Shown here in pieces: positions 29,201 to 38,755 of a DNA stretch of 64,000 bases. The translations under genes and the position numbers were made by a program. The DNA comes from Pomacea canaliculata (lineage: Eukaryota > Mollusca > Gastropoda > Architaenioglossa > Ampullariidae). The notes below the pieces were generated by a model, which saw nothing but the letters and a program-made list of their open reading frames with translations, did no database searches and was not told where the DNA came from. The stretch is taken from contig NC_037594.1 in NCBI RefSeq assembly GCF_003073045.1, positions 20,528,927 to 20,592,926 of the forward strand, given 5' to 3'. Positions within the stretch are counted from its first letter, which is position 1, and each line of letters starts with the position of its first letter.

Positions 29201-32200
29201 ATAAGTCTTGTAAGCAAGTTTAAGGTAGGCTACGCTCCGCTATGATGTTCAGCAAATAAGGTGAATTAAATTTATTTTCGGCTTGGGATATTTTTAACTT
29301 ATAGATTTATCGGGGGTGGGGGGCAGCCCTAAATGAAAAAGAACCTGTACACGCTTTTAAGGCTATTGCCACGCATGTTGTTAGTAGTATACAGAGAAAA
29401 ATCTTATCAATCTGGCTTCTCGGGAATAAACACCCTGTGAATGCGATATCAGGAGTCCCCCAGCTCTTAATGGATTTATAATGTGAAAGTAATGCTGCCA
29501 TTTCTTTTGCAGAATAATGAGTATTGCTTCTGTCAATAATCAGTCTTTATACCGGTACTACGGGACTAAAAGGTTTGGGGGGTGTGCCCGCCACGAGTTA
29601 CTAACTAATCCGCAAACTTATTGTTTACACCGTGATATAGTCTTGGTTGCTGACACGGCGTGAAACACAAACAAACAAAACACGTGGCTTTATTCTAGTG
29701 TGCAGTACAATGGGTGTCCGTCTGTCTACATAAAGCTATGGGTGGGCCAGCAACCCTCTGTCCACATAAAACTATGTAGCAGCTCATTATGCGACCTTAC
29801 AAAGGCAAACTGTTGAGACTTCTGTAGTTATGTTCATTTCATGTGTGACCGTAAAGTTAGTGTTGATTCTGTTATATGCTATTTTCTGCTGCATTCTGCC
29901 GTCGACTGGAATTTTTTCCCACTATAATGCATCTTGCTTTAAATGGGACAAAAAATGAGCTGCGGGAGTTTGCTGAACTAGAGGGAAACAAAGTAACGCC
30001 CAGAAAAGGTAAAAAACTAGGAAAATGTTGAAAAGAAAGGTGATCTTCACTCTAAATCACAAAATGTGGAACAGCTGTGATTTTGTATTGACTTGAAACA
30101 AAATTATTGAAAGGCTGATTTTGACGAGCAGTTCGCCAACAGCACAACCAGAAGCTGGAAAAGACAAAAACTTCTTGGCGCCCAGCTTGATGCAAGGTTG
30201 TGGACTTTCTAATCAAATACTCCATCATCTGGATGCTAAGCGAACACAAACAGAATTTACCGATCACCTTTTTTTAGCTACAGGTCTCAAGGACTCGGAG
30301 ATCGACGAGTAACAAAACTGAACATCCATGGAAATGACAAGATAGGTGAATGAGAGAAAGAGAGTGCGTGTGTGTGAGTGTGTGTAAGAGAGGGAGGGAG
30401 TGAGAGCGTGAATATGTAAAAGTGTGTGTATGTGAAAGGGACTGTGTGTGAGAAAGTGTGAGATTTCGTTTGAGAGAGAATGTGTGTGAGATGAGGTGGT
30501 GGGTTAAGAATAAAGAAAATTAACCACTAAGTATGTATAGAAAAAAATATGGAGAGAGAGAAAGAATGTGTGAGATGTGGAGTGAGGGAGGGGTAAAGAA
30601 AATGAACTAACCACTAAATTTGTATAGAATGAAAAAATACATATATATAGAGAGAGAACTGTAAAAATAAAGTGACTACTGCACAGTTTCTTAAAGTAAG
30701 AGATACATGAAAAAAGGAACTGACCACTGCAATATTTGTTATGAGAAAGGCACAGAGAGAAAGGGAAGAAAGAGTTGAAAGAAATCGCCTATTCGGAAGC
30801 GGAAATGCACAGTGGAGACCAGCAGACAGCTCTGTGTGCAGATCGATTGCCAAAAGAGGGTTTAGGAGAGATAATGTTGTCAGTCTGTGTTGTGGCTGTG
30901 TGCACAGCGTCTTTCAACTGTCCACTAATACTCCCTTCAACATGCTGACTGCACGTGACCACACATGCACACTGTGCGACCACACGGTTGTGACGACTGT
31001 TGACTGTCGTAAGCCGTGCCAAGTCACTCACATGAAAGACAAGCCAGTGAATGTGTTTACAAGCCAGTGAAAATTTAATTAACGCGATGGTGGGTCCTGC
31101 ACTTCACTACAGCGACCGTCCGTCACCCCACGTTAACCCCTAGCGGTCAGCATGACACAGTAAATAGCTGGTGTCCAGTGTATAGACATTCTTTGAGGAC
31201 TAGTAGATGTTTGCTCGTGTAATGTCAAACTGAGGGACCTTCGTGGAAGTGCTGTGCAATCACAAAGAAACGATAGTTGTTAGCACCACTAGAAAACCTA
31301 GACTAACCGACCAGCAGACAGACAAACAGATAGACATGGCTAGTTTTTCATTACACCTTAATTCTTTAATCAAAAAGCACAGAAACGCGAAATCGGGTCA
31401 GCAAGCAGTAGTCTATAGTGGCCTCACCTGCGCGTCAATACCTGGCTTTTGTGCTTATCCGCGTGTACGGTCATAAGTATGCGAGTTAATTCAGCTTTAA
31501 AAAATCCGATTGGCTCGGTGCTTGAAAGAAACGACGAAAGGGTGCAGTCCTGTACTAGTGTCACCGACTGTTGTGGTTAAGTGCACGGCCACCGCGCCTC
31601 CCTCGGTGCGCCGCTGGTGTCATCGGGTGTCAACAGATGTCATATTTTGTGAAGGAGAATAAATGGGACGTGTCGTGGGTGTCGATAGTGTCATGTCTTC
31701 TGGGTGTCGATTGTTATCGAGGGGCTGTGTGGTCGCGCTCCCCCTGTTCTGTGCCGATCGAACCCCTTGCCCTCACCCACCTTCTGACCCTCTCCTCCCA
31801 CCAACCCTCCTGCCACACTCCGCATCCTCTTTGCAGGCTCCCAAGGCGCAGATGACATGGGTCGATTTCTAGTCGTGTACAGCATCCGCACAGTCGCCAC
31901 AGGTTCAACATGATTTTATGTTACTTCCAGAATTTAAATTAAAAAAAATTTACAGCTAGGTTATGGGTAGGTAGTATTATTTTACACCAACATACTACTT
32001 TAAGCAGCATAGTTCTTGCTCTTTTGTGGTATATTTATATATCTTATTTGGTATTGCTTTCTCCTACTGTCCTGTGTTCTTTTCTGTTGTTTCTGATTTT
32101 GTACTTCTGTGTGTGAGAGAGAAAGATTAAAGATCGTAGATAACCATAACTAGTGACTGAATATAGCAAACAGCAGCTCTATGCACACATGGCCTAACGA

Positions 32201-32606
32201 AGAAATGTAGGACCTATCGACCCGTACAGCTGATATGCTACCGCAGTGAACGAAAAATTCCACCTTGTACAGTTCATTAAAGATTTCAGACAAAACGAAT
32301 GAATGAACGAATGTTTGGGAGCTTCAATACAAACAAGCAATCGTAAAGACACTAACCTCGGCTCTCTGGGTACGTCCGATCGAGTCCTTTAAAGAAACCT
32401 GCATTTTCCACCTGAAAGTTCAAGTCTTCGGCTTCCAAAGTTTTCAAGTCTGCCGTTCGTCGTCTGTCGTCTGCTGCGTGGCGAATGTCGCCAAGTTTGG
32501 TCCTGGCGATCCCTGGCGACAGGCTTCGACTCCAGAACTGATAAGCTCCCATAAAGACCCACATGCACAGGAGCTTGGCGATAACCGAACTGCTTTTGCG
32601 CCACAT
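2270..32606 (-). CDS. SLC24A5: K+-dependent Na+/Ca2+ exchanger, NCKX5-like (11 coding exons)
   Basis: Multi-pass antiporter exchanging Na+ for Ca2+ plus K+; NCKX5 relatives act on internal (Golgi/melanosome-type) membranes. Coding exons, 5' to 3': 32606-32357, 14291-14094, 13898-13798, 12176-12090, 10977-10877, 10575-10385, 8211-8092, 4473-4267, 3781-3680, 3349-3218, 2469-2270. All have GT-AG borders, phases agree, and the sum is 1,689 nt (562 aa plus stop). The alpha-1 repeat (GSSAPE, then VGSAIYN) and alpha-2 repeat (SLPD, then GSNVFD) are present, including the acidic residues that bind cation in NCKX proteins and the Asp of NVFD linked to K+ dependence. An acidic Ser/Glu-rich loop separates the halves. 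The pieces LGIPWF, HLNGW and LYELNIFG, and the loop-proximal FLTVPDC, resemble NCKX5 more than NCKX1-4, so the subtype call is moderate while the family call is firm. An optional extra exon at 6867-6926 would add 20 codons. Confidence 0.93.
2456..2640 (-). repeat. About 50-bp minisatellite containing the last NCKX 3' splice site
   Basis: Four diverged units of about 50 bp. Each begins (plus strand) with a version of AGAATACATCAATCC, followed by an ACAGGTAAC-type core and a GTGTAA tail; the last is shorter. The first unit contains the acceptor AG (2471-2470) and the first 14 nt of the last exchanger exon. Later units therefore carry extra acceptor-like sites, the best being TCTTACAG|GATTTATG near 2570. 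Confidence 0.75.
3560..3580. repeat. (CA)n microsatellite
   Basis: A pure run of CA dinucleotides inside an NCKX intron. Confidence 0.9.
4474..6866. other. NCKX intron sequence, no other gene
   Basis: AT-rich intron between the alpha-2 half and the loop region of the exchanger. It contains A-runs and short simple repeats. No open frame here has splice sites or recognisable homology. Confidence 0.5.
6867..6926 (-). CDS. Candidate optional loop exon of the NCKX gene
   Basis: A strong donor (GCAG|GTGAGT) follows a 60-nt segment preceded by an AG, and the segment is phase 1 on both sides, so it could be included or skipped without changing frame. In that frame it encodes about 20 residues with [14 protein letters not shown]. 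The acceptor has a weak pyrimidine tract. In another frame (phase 0) the same bases read [14 protein letters not shown], which would not splice in frame. Treat this as a prediction from the donor and phase only. Confidence 0.35.
8092..8211 (-). CDS. SLC24A5: NCKX acidic cytoplasmic-loop exon
   Basis: A 120-nt exon bounded by ATATCAG and A|GTACAT, phase 1 to phase 1. It encodes a Ser/Thr/Glu-rich stretch containing [17 protein letters not shown], typical of the poorly conserved acidic loop between the two halves of NCKX proteins. Upstream it joins the exon ending at 10385. Downstream it joins either 4473 directly or the candidate exon at 6926. The composition is loop-like and the phase matches on both sides; the donor is only a moderate match to consensus. 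Confidence 0.75.
8212..10384. other. NCKX intron with a CpG-rich patch
   Basis: Intron between the 10385 and 8211 exons. The segment about 9,030-9,240 is richer in CpG than the rest and has short open frames on the minus strand without recognisable domains. No gene is supported. Confidence 0.45.
11357..11385. repeat. (CG)n/(CA)n microsatellite
   Basis: Alternating CG dinucleotides run directly into CA dinucleotides, in an NCKX intron. Confidence 0.9.
13078..13287. repeat. Three diverged tandem units of about 70 bp
   Basis: Three adjacent segments (about 13078-13143, 13144-13218, 13219-13287) share a block of the type GGTGGTGTACTGTG followed by a CC-rich end, preceded by a GCCTG-type block. 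They are imperfect tandem copies within an NCKX intron, next to a SINE. Unit limits are approximate. Confidence 0.5.
13345..13505 (-). mobile_element. tRNA-derived SINE, copy 1
   Basis: Read on the minus strand, the head has an A-box-like GTGGTTAGAGCACTGG followed by a B-box-like TTCAATATCC, then a body with CTTCCCCCAGT. It aligns by eye with the copy at 44,399: both have CGTT.GAACTGAGAG after the A box, and both have the CTTCCCCCAG block. It has decayed and is not a functional tRNA gene. It lies in an NCKX intron. Confidence 0.65.
13899..14020. repeat. About 30-bp minisatellite abutting an NCKX 3' splice site
   Basis: Four units of about 30 bp, each (plus strand) starting GCAGACATCAG or a variant and ending TTACAGGTAAT or a variant. 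On the minus strand the array ends exactly at the acceptor AG (13900-13899) of the alpha-1 exon 13898-13798, so the splice-site tract is itself part of a repeat unit. Two TTAGGG words follow at 14,018-14,030. Confidence 0.7.
14523..14714. mobile_element. hAT-like MITE, 192 bp
   Basis: The ends are inverted repeats: CAGGGCCGTGCTTAG on the left, and the reverse complement of the right end reads CAGGCCCGTTCTTAG. It is flanked by 8-bp near-identical direct repeats, TAGGAGAG (14515-14522) and CAGGAGAG (14715-14722), the length expected of hAT insertions. The interior is rich in GGGCCCCGCG words and has no coding capacity, so it is non-autonomous. It lies in NCKX intron 1, close to the exon at 14291. 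Confidence 0.8.
19771..19819. repeat. (GAT/GAC)n microsatellite
   Basis: A trinucleotide run of GAT and GAC. It lies inside a 137-codon plus-strand open frame (19,687-20,100), where it encodes poly-Asp. The frame is most likely a by-product of the repeat. Confidence 0.85.
27333..27359. repeat. (GGT)n microsatellite
   Basis: A short pure GGT run in NCKX intron 1. It produces poly-Gly or poly-Pro open frames on the two strands that are not considered genes. Confidence 0.85.
32357..32606 (-). CDS. SLC24A5: NCKX first coding exon with signal peptide
   Basis: This exon encodes 83 codons plus one base. Residues 1-25 start with MWRKSS and continue with a hydrophobic stretch, as in the cleavable N-terminal signal of NCKX proteins; a polar, basic luminal segment follows. 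An in-frame TGA lies 9 nt upstream, which makes this ATG the first in-frame start. The donor reads GAG|GTTAGT, and its phase-1 end joins exactly to the exon ending at 14291 (G|CC, Ala), giving a junction just before the conserved LELVNCTP segment. The intron between them is about 18 kb. No intermediate exon is needed, but one of matching phase cannot be excluded. Confidence 0.8.
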
Positions 32607-33100
32607 TGCGACTCAACTGTTCCAGCAGGGAAAACAAAAGGCCAGACGACACTCTGGTGCATAACTCTGTCCACCGGAACCTGCGTGAGCCTTTGACGGA
32701 ACAGCTCAGGGAGCCATCGATGGCACGTTTTGTGGGCAAGGCTCGTGCTGTCCCGGTAACACCGTCGACGGCTGTGCTCGCGCAGTGACAGCCGCTACTT
32801 TTTTTTTCTGAAATACCGCGGAGGACTGAGTGCCACACACACACATGCACACACACACTCGCGAGAACGAAGCACGCTGGTGTCCTCAATAGCTGTTCCC
32901 GCCCCGTGCGCCAGTCCTGCCCGAGTTACCGGCCTTTGCTGAGGAGCAGACGACACACGAGAGCAGGCGGCGCTGTGCACTTTCGAAAGCCGATAGCCGT
33001 ACACCCCGCACACCGCTCTCACGACATCTCGGGCTTTGCGACAAACTGTAAAAGTGGATCTCCTTCTGCGCGTCTACCCGGAACGGCTTCTTCAATAGCT
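32607..33100 (-). promoter_or_regulatory. CpG-rich 5' region of the NCKX gene
   Basis: Immediately upstream of the exchanger's ATG the sequence is visibly richer in G+C and CpG than its surroundings, with many CG-containing words between 32,700 and 33,080. An upstream ATG at about 32,674 opens a short overlapping frame. This is where the 5' UTR and promoter would be expected. No TATA box or exact start site can be fixed by eye. Confidence 0.35.
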
Positions 33101-36100
33101 GCACAGTTAAATACATACGATCTGACGGGACTAGTTGTCACCACCATTTTTGTTAAGCTATCCGTGGTCGAACAGACACATAAAACTGTTTTCTGCAGCT
33201 GACAAAATTGTTCAGGCTCTGCGAAACACGACAAGGTACAGCGTTCATATTAAATGTTTAAAAACGAGAGATGCACATAGATAAGGCCACCCGTTAAATT
33301 TCTGAATCAAATACAAATACGAAACATCGTTATTAATCCCATCCGGGAAATTTATTAATTAATTAACCTGCCATGCGAATATAGCATCACACATTACATA
33401 ATGGTTACGTCTTTTGAAAAGAGTGTGTGTGAGAGAAAGAGGGTGGGGAACGGGTGCCAGCTCAAAGACGTGTCGCAGCCATGATTTGATTGTATACCCG
33501 GATTGCTGCCGGAATGAAAGTGCAGATATCGTTCGGTTCTGGTTGGGGAACTCTAGCCCTACCACTTCTGTCTGTGCGTCTGTCATGCGTGTATGAATCA
33601 GGTATGTGTCCGTGCGCTTGCATGTAGAAGTATGAAATGCTTCCCCAGCATTTGTGCTTTCATTGCATTCTAATGCTCAACGCACTGGAGCAGTAATTCA
33701 AAACTCCGTGAATAGCTTTTGTTGCCAAGTTCACGATGACTTTATGTTGAATGTGCGTGTGCTCTGCTGGGGGCAGTCTTGTGATTTTCATCTTCATGAG
33801 ACTTTTTTTTTTGTATAAGTTGGTTTTATTTATTTTTTTTTTTCTTAAAGGAAAAACCCAATAAAAGAGAGAAATTATGCCATATGGATCACACACCTGA
33901 TCGACAGCCTATTAAGTGCTACATAATACTTTTCATGAAAAGTTGTATGGCCTCCTCTTACATTTAAGACCAGGAAGTGTTTATTGTGTACGAGGTGAGA
34001 CGTAAATGTCACGTAGACTGGCGAGCCAATCCACTGCACCATGCTGACGTGGAATAGCCTCAGCGACCCTCGATTATGGGTCGTGACACGAAGACATGAA
34101 AGTAGCTTATGGTGCTGATACTTTAAAGCAGAGTAGAAGTATAATTAATCAAGTAATTGTATTATTTTTCAAAGAAGTAGAAGTAGTGTTAATATGGTTT
34201 ATAGTATAATTATGGTATTATTTAGCAAACTAGCAGAAATATAATCATAGTAATGCTTTAGTGACGTACCAGCAGTTACCTTTGTAATGTTTTGGCGAGT
34301 AACAGCAATGTTTTACTGGGTAGTAATGTTAGGCGAAACACCACAGTAACAGCAGTTTGTTAGTGTGGTAACACCATATTAGCTGTAGTTTGTCAGTTTG
34401 TAAGTGTGGTATTGCTTTAACTTAGAACAACAGCTTATTAGTATGGTTATGTTTTAGCAAATAGTCTCAGATTATTCTTCTTCTTCTTCTTCCTCCTCTT
34501 CTTCACTCCCAGTGGATCACATGGCCGCAACTACACCACACTATCGGATCCGGTTCTGGGCGTCCCTCTCCAGTTGCGTCCATGTCACGCCAGCTGCCTC
34601 CACCTCGCTGTGGACTGGTCTCCTCCATGTCTGTCTGAAACAGTATCGGGTTACTGTGGCAATATTTTGCTAGAATAAGACCTTTTTACTTTGGTAATAT
34701 ATAAGCGGCGTACCAATAGTCACCTTGCTTACTACTTTGATAGTATTTTAATGAAGTAACAATAGTGAATTCCTGCTGAATGTTTTGGCTAAGTAATAGT
34801 AATATCTCAAGGGTGATCGTATTAAGAGTTCGGCACAAGCCAGAACAATAACAGTTCAGCCACCGTGAATGTTGGGCCAGAGACAGTGGCCAGAGAAATC
34901 GAATATTATGAGCGGTCAACGCAAACAGAAAAAGTTAAAAAAAAAAAAACAAACGGAAAGGAAAAACAAAACCCGTGGGAGGAGAGACACATCATCGCGT
35001 GTAACATTGTGAACCCTGGCAGGTCCTCTGGTCATCAGTCACCAAGACAAAAAGGAGGGGTAGAGAAGCAAAAGGAGGAATAGCAGACACTTTTTTTCGA
35101 CTTTTTTATACTGCCTTAATGAGTTCTAGCGATCACAAATTCCTGCTGGAGTCTTTACTGAGGTAGCTAGCAGTTTCTGAGAGGTTTCTTCATCAAAATC
35201 TGGACAGCACAAAGAAGTTCGATCGTCATCTGGTTGAGCACTCTGTCCATATGTGTTCTTTAGAAATAGAAAGACTGTACGCTCTGATTACACGTGCATC
35301 TCGACAGACGATGTTTAGGTGATTACCCTTTGTGAAAAAGTTTCTCTGCTTTTTCTGATATATTTTTTAACAGTATTGTTTACTCGGTCATACGATAATA
35401 TTTTTTCGAGACAACTATTGCTGCAGATGTCTTCTCATAGTAGAACTGTTGCTTCCACCATCTGTGACCTGTGCTTGTGTGTAGGGTGTGTGTGTGTGTG
35501 CATGCATGTGCATTCGTCTTTGCTTTGATGTTGGATGACTTTAAGGAAATATCCAGCCTGGGCTTCCAGGATTAGGGTTAGGTGCAGCTACTCCATCTTC
35601 AGTAGCGGAGACGGCGATTTTTTTTTTTTTTTTTTAACGAGGGCAATTTTATCAAAGACGACCTGGTGACAGCAGAATCCTCTTTCGAAGCATGATGAGT
35701 GGGTATAGTCTGTATTTGCGCCTTCTTCTCGTGACACATCAAGTGTGGGAGGCAGAGCAGGTGCTTCAGTGTGGCTCGCAAGCACACACACGTACGCGCG
35801 CGCGTGTAATCCAGCACACAGTCCACAATTTTGCGACCATGGTTAAGCAAAGAAACAAGAGCACGCACACACATGAACACACACACACATTTACAAGTAA
35901 TCATAAGCACGCAGACCACAAGGATACGCACACATACAATACAAACACATGCTCAGTGCCCACCCCAACAAACAGAGCACTTACTCAATACCACTTAAAT
36001 CGATGATTAACAGCGGGCAGCTGCTGCTGCAGTGTATCTGTGAGTCACATTTATGACATGGTCACAGATCAAGAAGGTCGTTTAAGAGCTTGCGAACAAT

Positions 36101-37652
36101 ACCTATTTCAATTTAGAAAGATATCTCGTCTCAAGAAGTCTAATCTTGCGCAAACATTAGACGAGTAAAAAAGATGAGAGGGCTTGGACTTTTCTAAAAT
36201 TACTGAAAATAAAGTATTTTCTTATCAGCATTTTGCCTTCAGAATGGGTTAAATACAGAAGCTCTACAGTCATTAAAGGTACCACCCTTTGCGAGGTCTT
36301 GAAATGTTTTGTTGTTTCTGTCTTACCAAACTCATTTCCACTAGAGGGTGTTTCGAGTACAAGTGTGTACCCTGTAATAGAAATTCTTTCTTCTAATAAA
36401 AACAAAGTATCTAAAAATACGTCTCCAGGTCAGGATTATTTTTGTGCAGGGTGGGCGAGAGGGTGACGTGTCCGTAAATTAATTAACTCTGTGTATGTCA
36501 CCCTTCCAGTGACTAACGATCGAACAGGCCGTCGATATACCTGTTATTCATGTTGGAACAGTCCCTCGTGCGGCAGACATGAATACCGACACCTAAACTT
36601 GTCTGTTTGTAATGTTAGTGTTGTCTTGTGTATCTGTCACGATGGTGATGAAGGCAGTTTGTGGTGGTCAACATAGTATTGCGGTAGTGGGAAAGTTAGT
36701 GGTGTTGTTATAATTATAGTTGCGATGGAGATGTGGATGTAGTAGTGGTGGAGGAGGAGACAGTGATGGCATCCTTAGCCCATGGCTGCCTTAAAGAATA
36801 ACCAATGTCATCGACGTATCATGAATAAATAAAACATTAAACTCTCTCAGACCTCTGCTGCCTCATTTGGAATTAATGCTTTAATTACGCTCTTTAATAA
36901 AGTATACATTATTTCTTCACAGCCACCGAACAACTCATTTGGTATAAAACATCTGCAAGCTCTATTCCTTCGTTCAAACCCTTCACTGCACTGCTCCCAG
37001 GCTCATTTTTATTTTTATAATACGCGATATTTAGGCCGCAAAACAAAAGCATGTTTCTAACATATTCCACAGCAACAACATCTGTAGTTCGAGCGTTAAT
37101 TACTCTCCATCATGTTCTATTTTCGTCTCCTATCGCTGGCACTCGAGGTCTGGCCGACGATGACACTCAACCCTCCTCCAGCACAGCGTCGTCGTCATGT
37201 GTCATCCGTCTTCTGTGAGGTCGCCATCGTCATCAGATTATCAGCTGACAGATAATCTTTCCATCATGAACTTAAACTCAAATGTGTGCCAAAACTAGCA
37301 TGCTCGAGTCTAGAAAAAGACGCAGTGATTCAACCATAGGGTGTTAAAATTTAGATAATCATCTCATAAAGAGAACACTAAACCAATGACTTTGTACCAA
37401 GCACGGTTGACACACTCGTTGGACACCAGGAACCTCTACTTGCATCAGTAAGCTGATCTGGCTTGACCACGTGACCTGGCACGACATCTTGCAGGGTGGT
37501 GGACGCTGCAGTGGCCAGAGAAACAACTGGAGGAACCTGCTGACTATCGCCCAAAACAGGTGTGAATGGTGGGCCCCGTCAGCTGCCATGTCTATCCATG
37601 TTCTCTCCCCATCCCACCCCACCCCAACGGCTGGTACCCGACTACTATTTCT

Positions 37653-37860
37653 GCGGTGGGTAGACCAGTGGGTAAAGAGCTTGTCGCCATAGTGAGAATT
37701 GAGTGTTATGGGTTCGCATCTCGGTCTCGGAGGTGACAGCCTTTTTACCTGGTTGACTTCTGATGGGTTTCTTCCTCCCGTGTACTTCAGTTTTCTCTTC
37801 CTTCTCCTGCTCCTCCTCCTCCTCCTCTCTCGCGCTGTGTGTGTTTTTTCTTACTGTTTA
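37653..37860 (+). mobile_element. tRNA-derived SINE, copy 2
   Basis: The head has an A-box-like TAGACCAGTGGGTAAAGAG and a B-box-like GGGTTCGCATC at tRNA spacing, followed by a body with TACCTGG and a pyrimidine-rich tail. It resembles the copies at 13.4 kb and 44.4 kb in layout and in part of the sequence (TGAGAATTGAG). The 3' limit is approximate. Confidence 0.6.
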
Positions 37861-38547
37861 GTTTAGTCCTGTTTACTCCTCGAAGAACATAGGGCCGCAT
37901 TCGTACTGTTTAAAGAGATCATGTTCAAAAACTGTTTAAAAATTGTTTACAAACTTTTAAAAAATTCTTTGATAGTAACTGAGATTGTGGTCGGCTAGCA
38001 GTTTTCCAGTTTTTGTTTCCTACTTATCACAGATGTGTTTAGATAGTGTGGAACCCACATCAAAACCGAGAGAGCTGAAGCCAGCAATTTGTTGGTGAAA
38101 GTCACATGCACACACAATTCTCCTAAAAATATACACGGACGCGTTTATTTTTGTTACTATTATTAACATATGAATAAATGTAGATAAACGAGAATAGTAA
38201 GTTTATATACTTCATTCCACGTTGTCGAGTTTCTTAAGTAGTCTGCTTTTTTAAATTTTTATAACATGAAACGTTAGAAATAATATAGATAGGCGAGACC
38301 AGTAAGAATGATATGGTGTTGTCCCCGGGCTAGGAAAGAGAAGCTGTGTGTGCTTATCGTCCTGTCTTATCTGGAATCAAAATATGTTGTCCTCGACAAC
38401 AAAGGCTGTGAGAAAGAAAGCATGCGTTGACCTTGAAGGAGGAGATTGGCCGACAGCAAATCTTGTGAAGCGAAGCACTGCCTCATTGATTCTTCTCTTG
38501 TTTATTATTATGATTTTTTTTTTTTTAATTTTTATTTAGTAGTAGTA

Positions 38548-38755
38548 GTAAAGCGCGTACTCACCCTCCTAAGAAGTATGCTCTTAGCGCCTGAGAACAA
38601 GAACGAGGCATGGACAGCATTCGATGGACAGAAAAACAAACAAATAACACATGAACTATAAAGAATAAACAGCAGTACTAATGATGAACTAAAAATAAAT
38701 ACAGAAAAAAAAAGAGGAATCAAATAACAAGAATTTAGAGTATCATAATATTGCA
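38548..38755 (+). repeat. Dispersed repeat family, copy A
   Basis: This segment starts GTAAAGCGCG after a (TAG)n run and continues with CTCTTAGCGCCTGAGAACAA and an A-rich tail. It aligns along its length with 47,191-47,405 in the same orientation, for example through AGAACAAGA, GACAGCAT and AACTATAAA. No coding capacity or RNA promoter boxes are evident. Confidence 0.7.

Larger units (their letters stand above)
14723..32356. other. Long first intron of the NCKX gene
   Basis: About 18 kb between the signal-peptide exon and the exon at 14291. It holds microsatellites (for example GAT/GAC at 19,771-19,819, GT at 20,446, GGT at 27,333, GT/GA-rich 30,355-30,500) and short open frames on both strands that lack splice sites or recognisable domains. 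No nested gene can be supported. Confidence 0.5.

Noticed and set aside
32389..32889. 166-codon minus-strand frame overlapping the first NCKX exon
   Set aside because: It is in a different frame over the CpG-rich 5' region. The frame encoding a signal peptide and a matching splice phase is the supported one.
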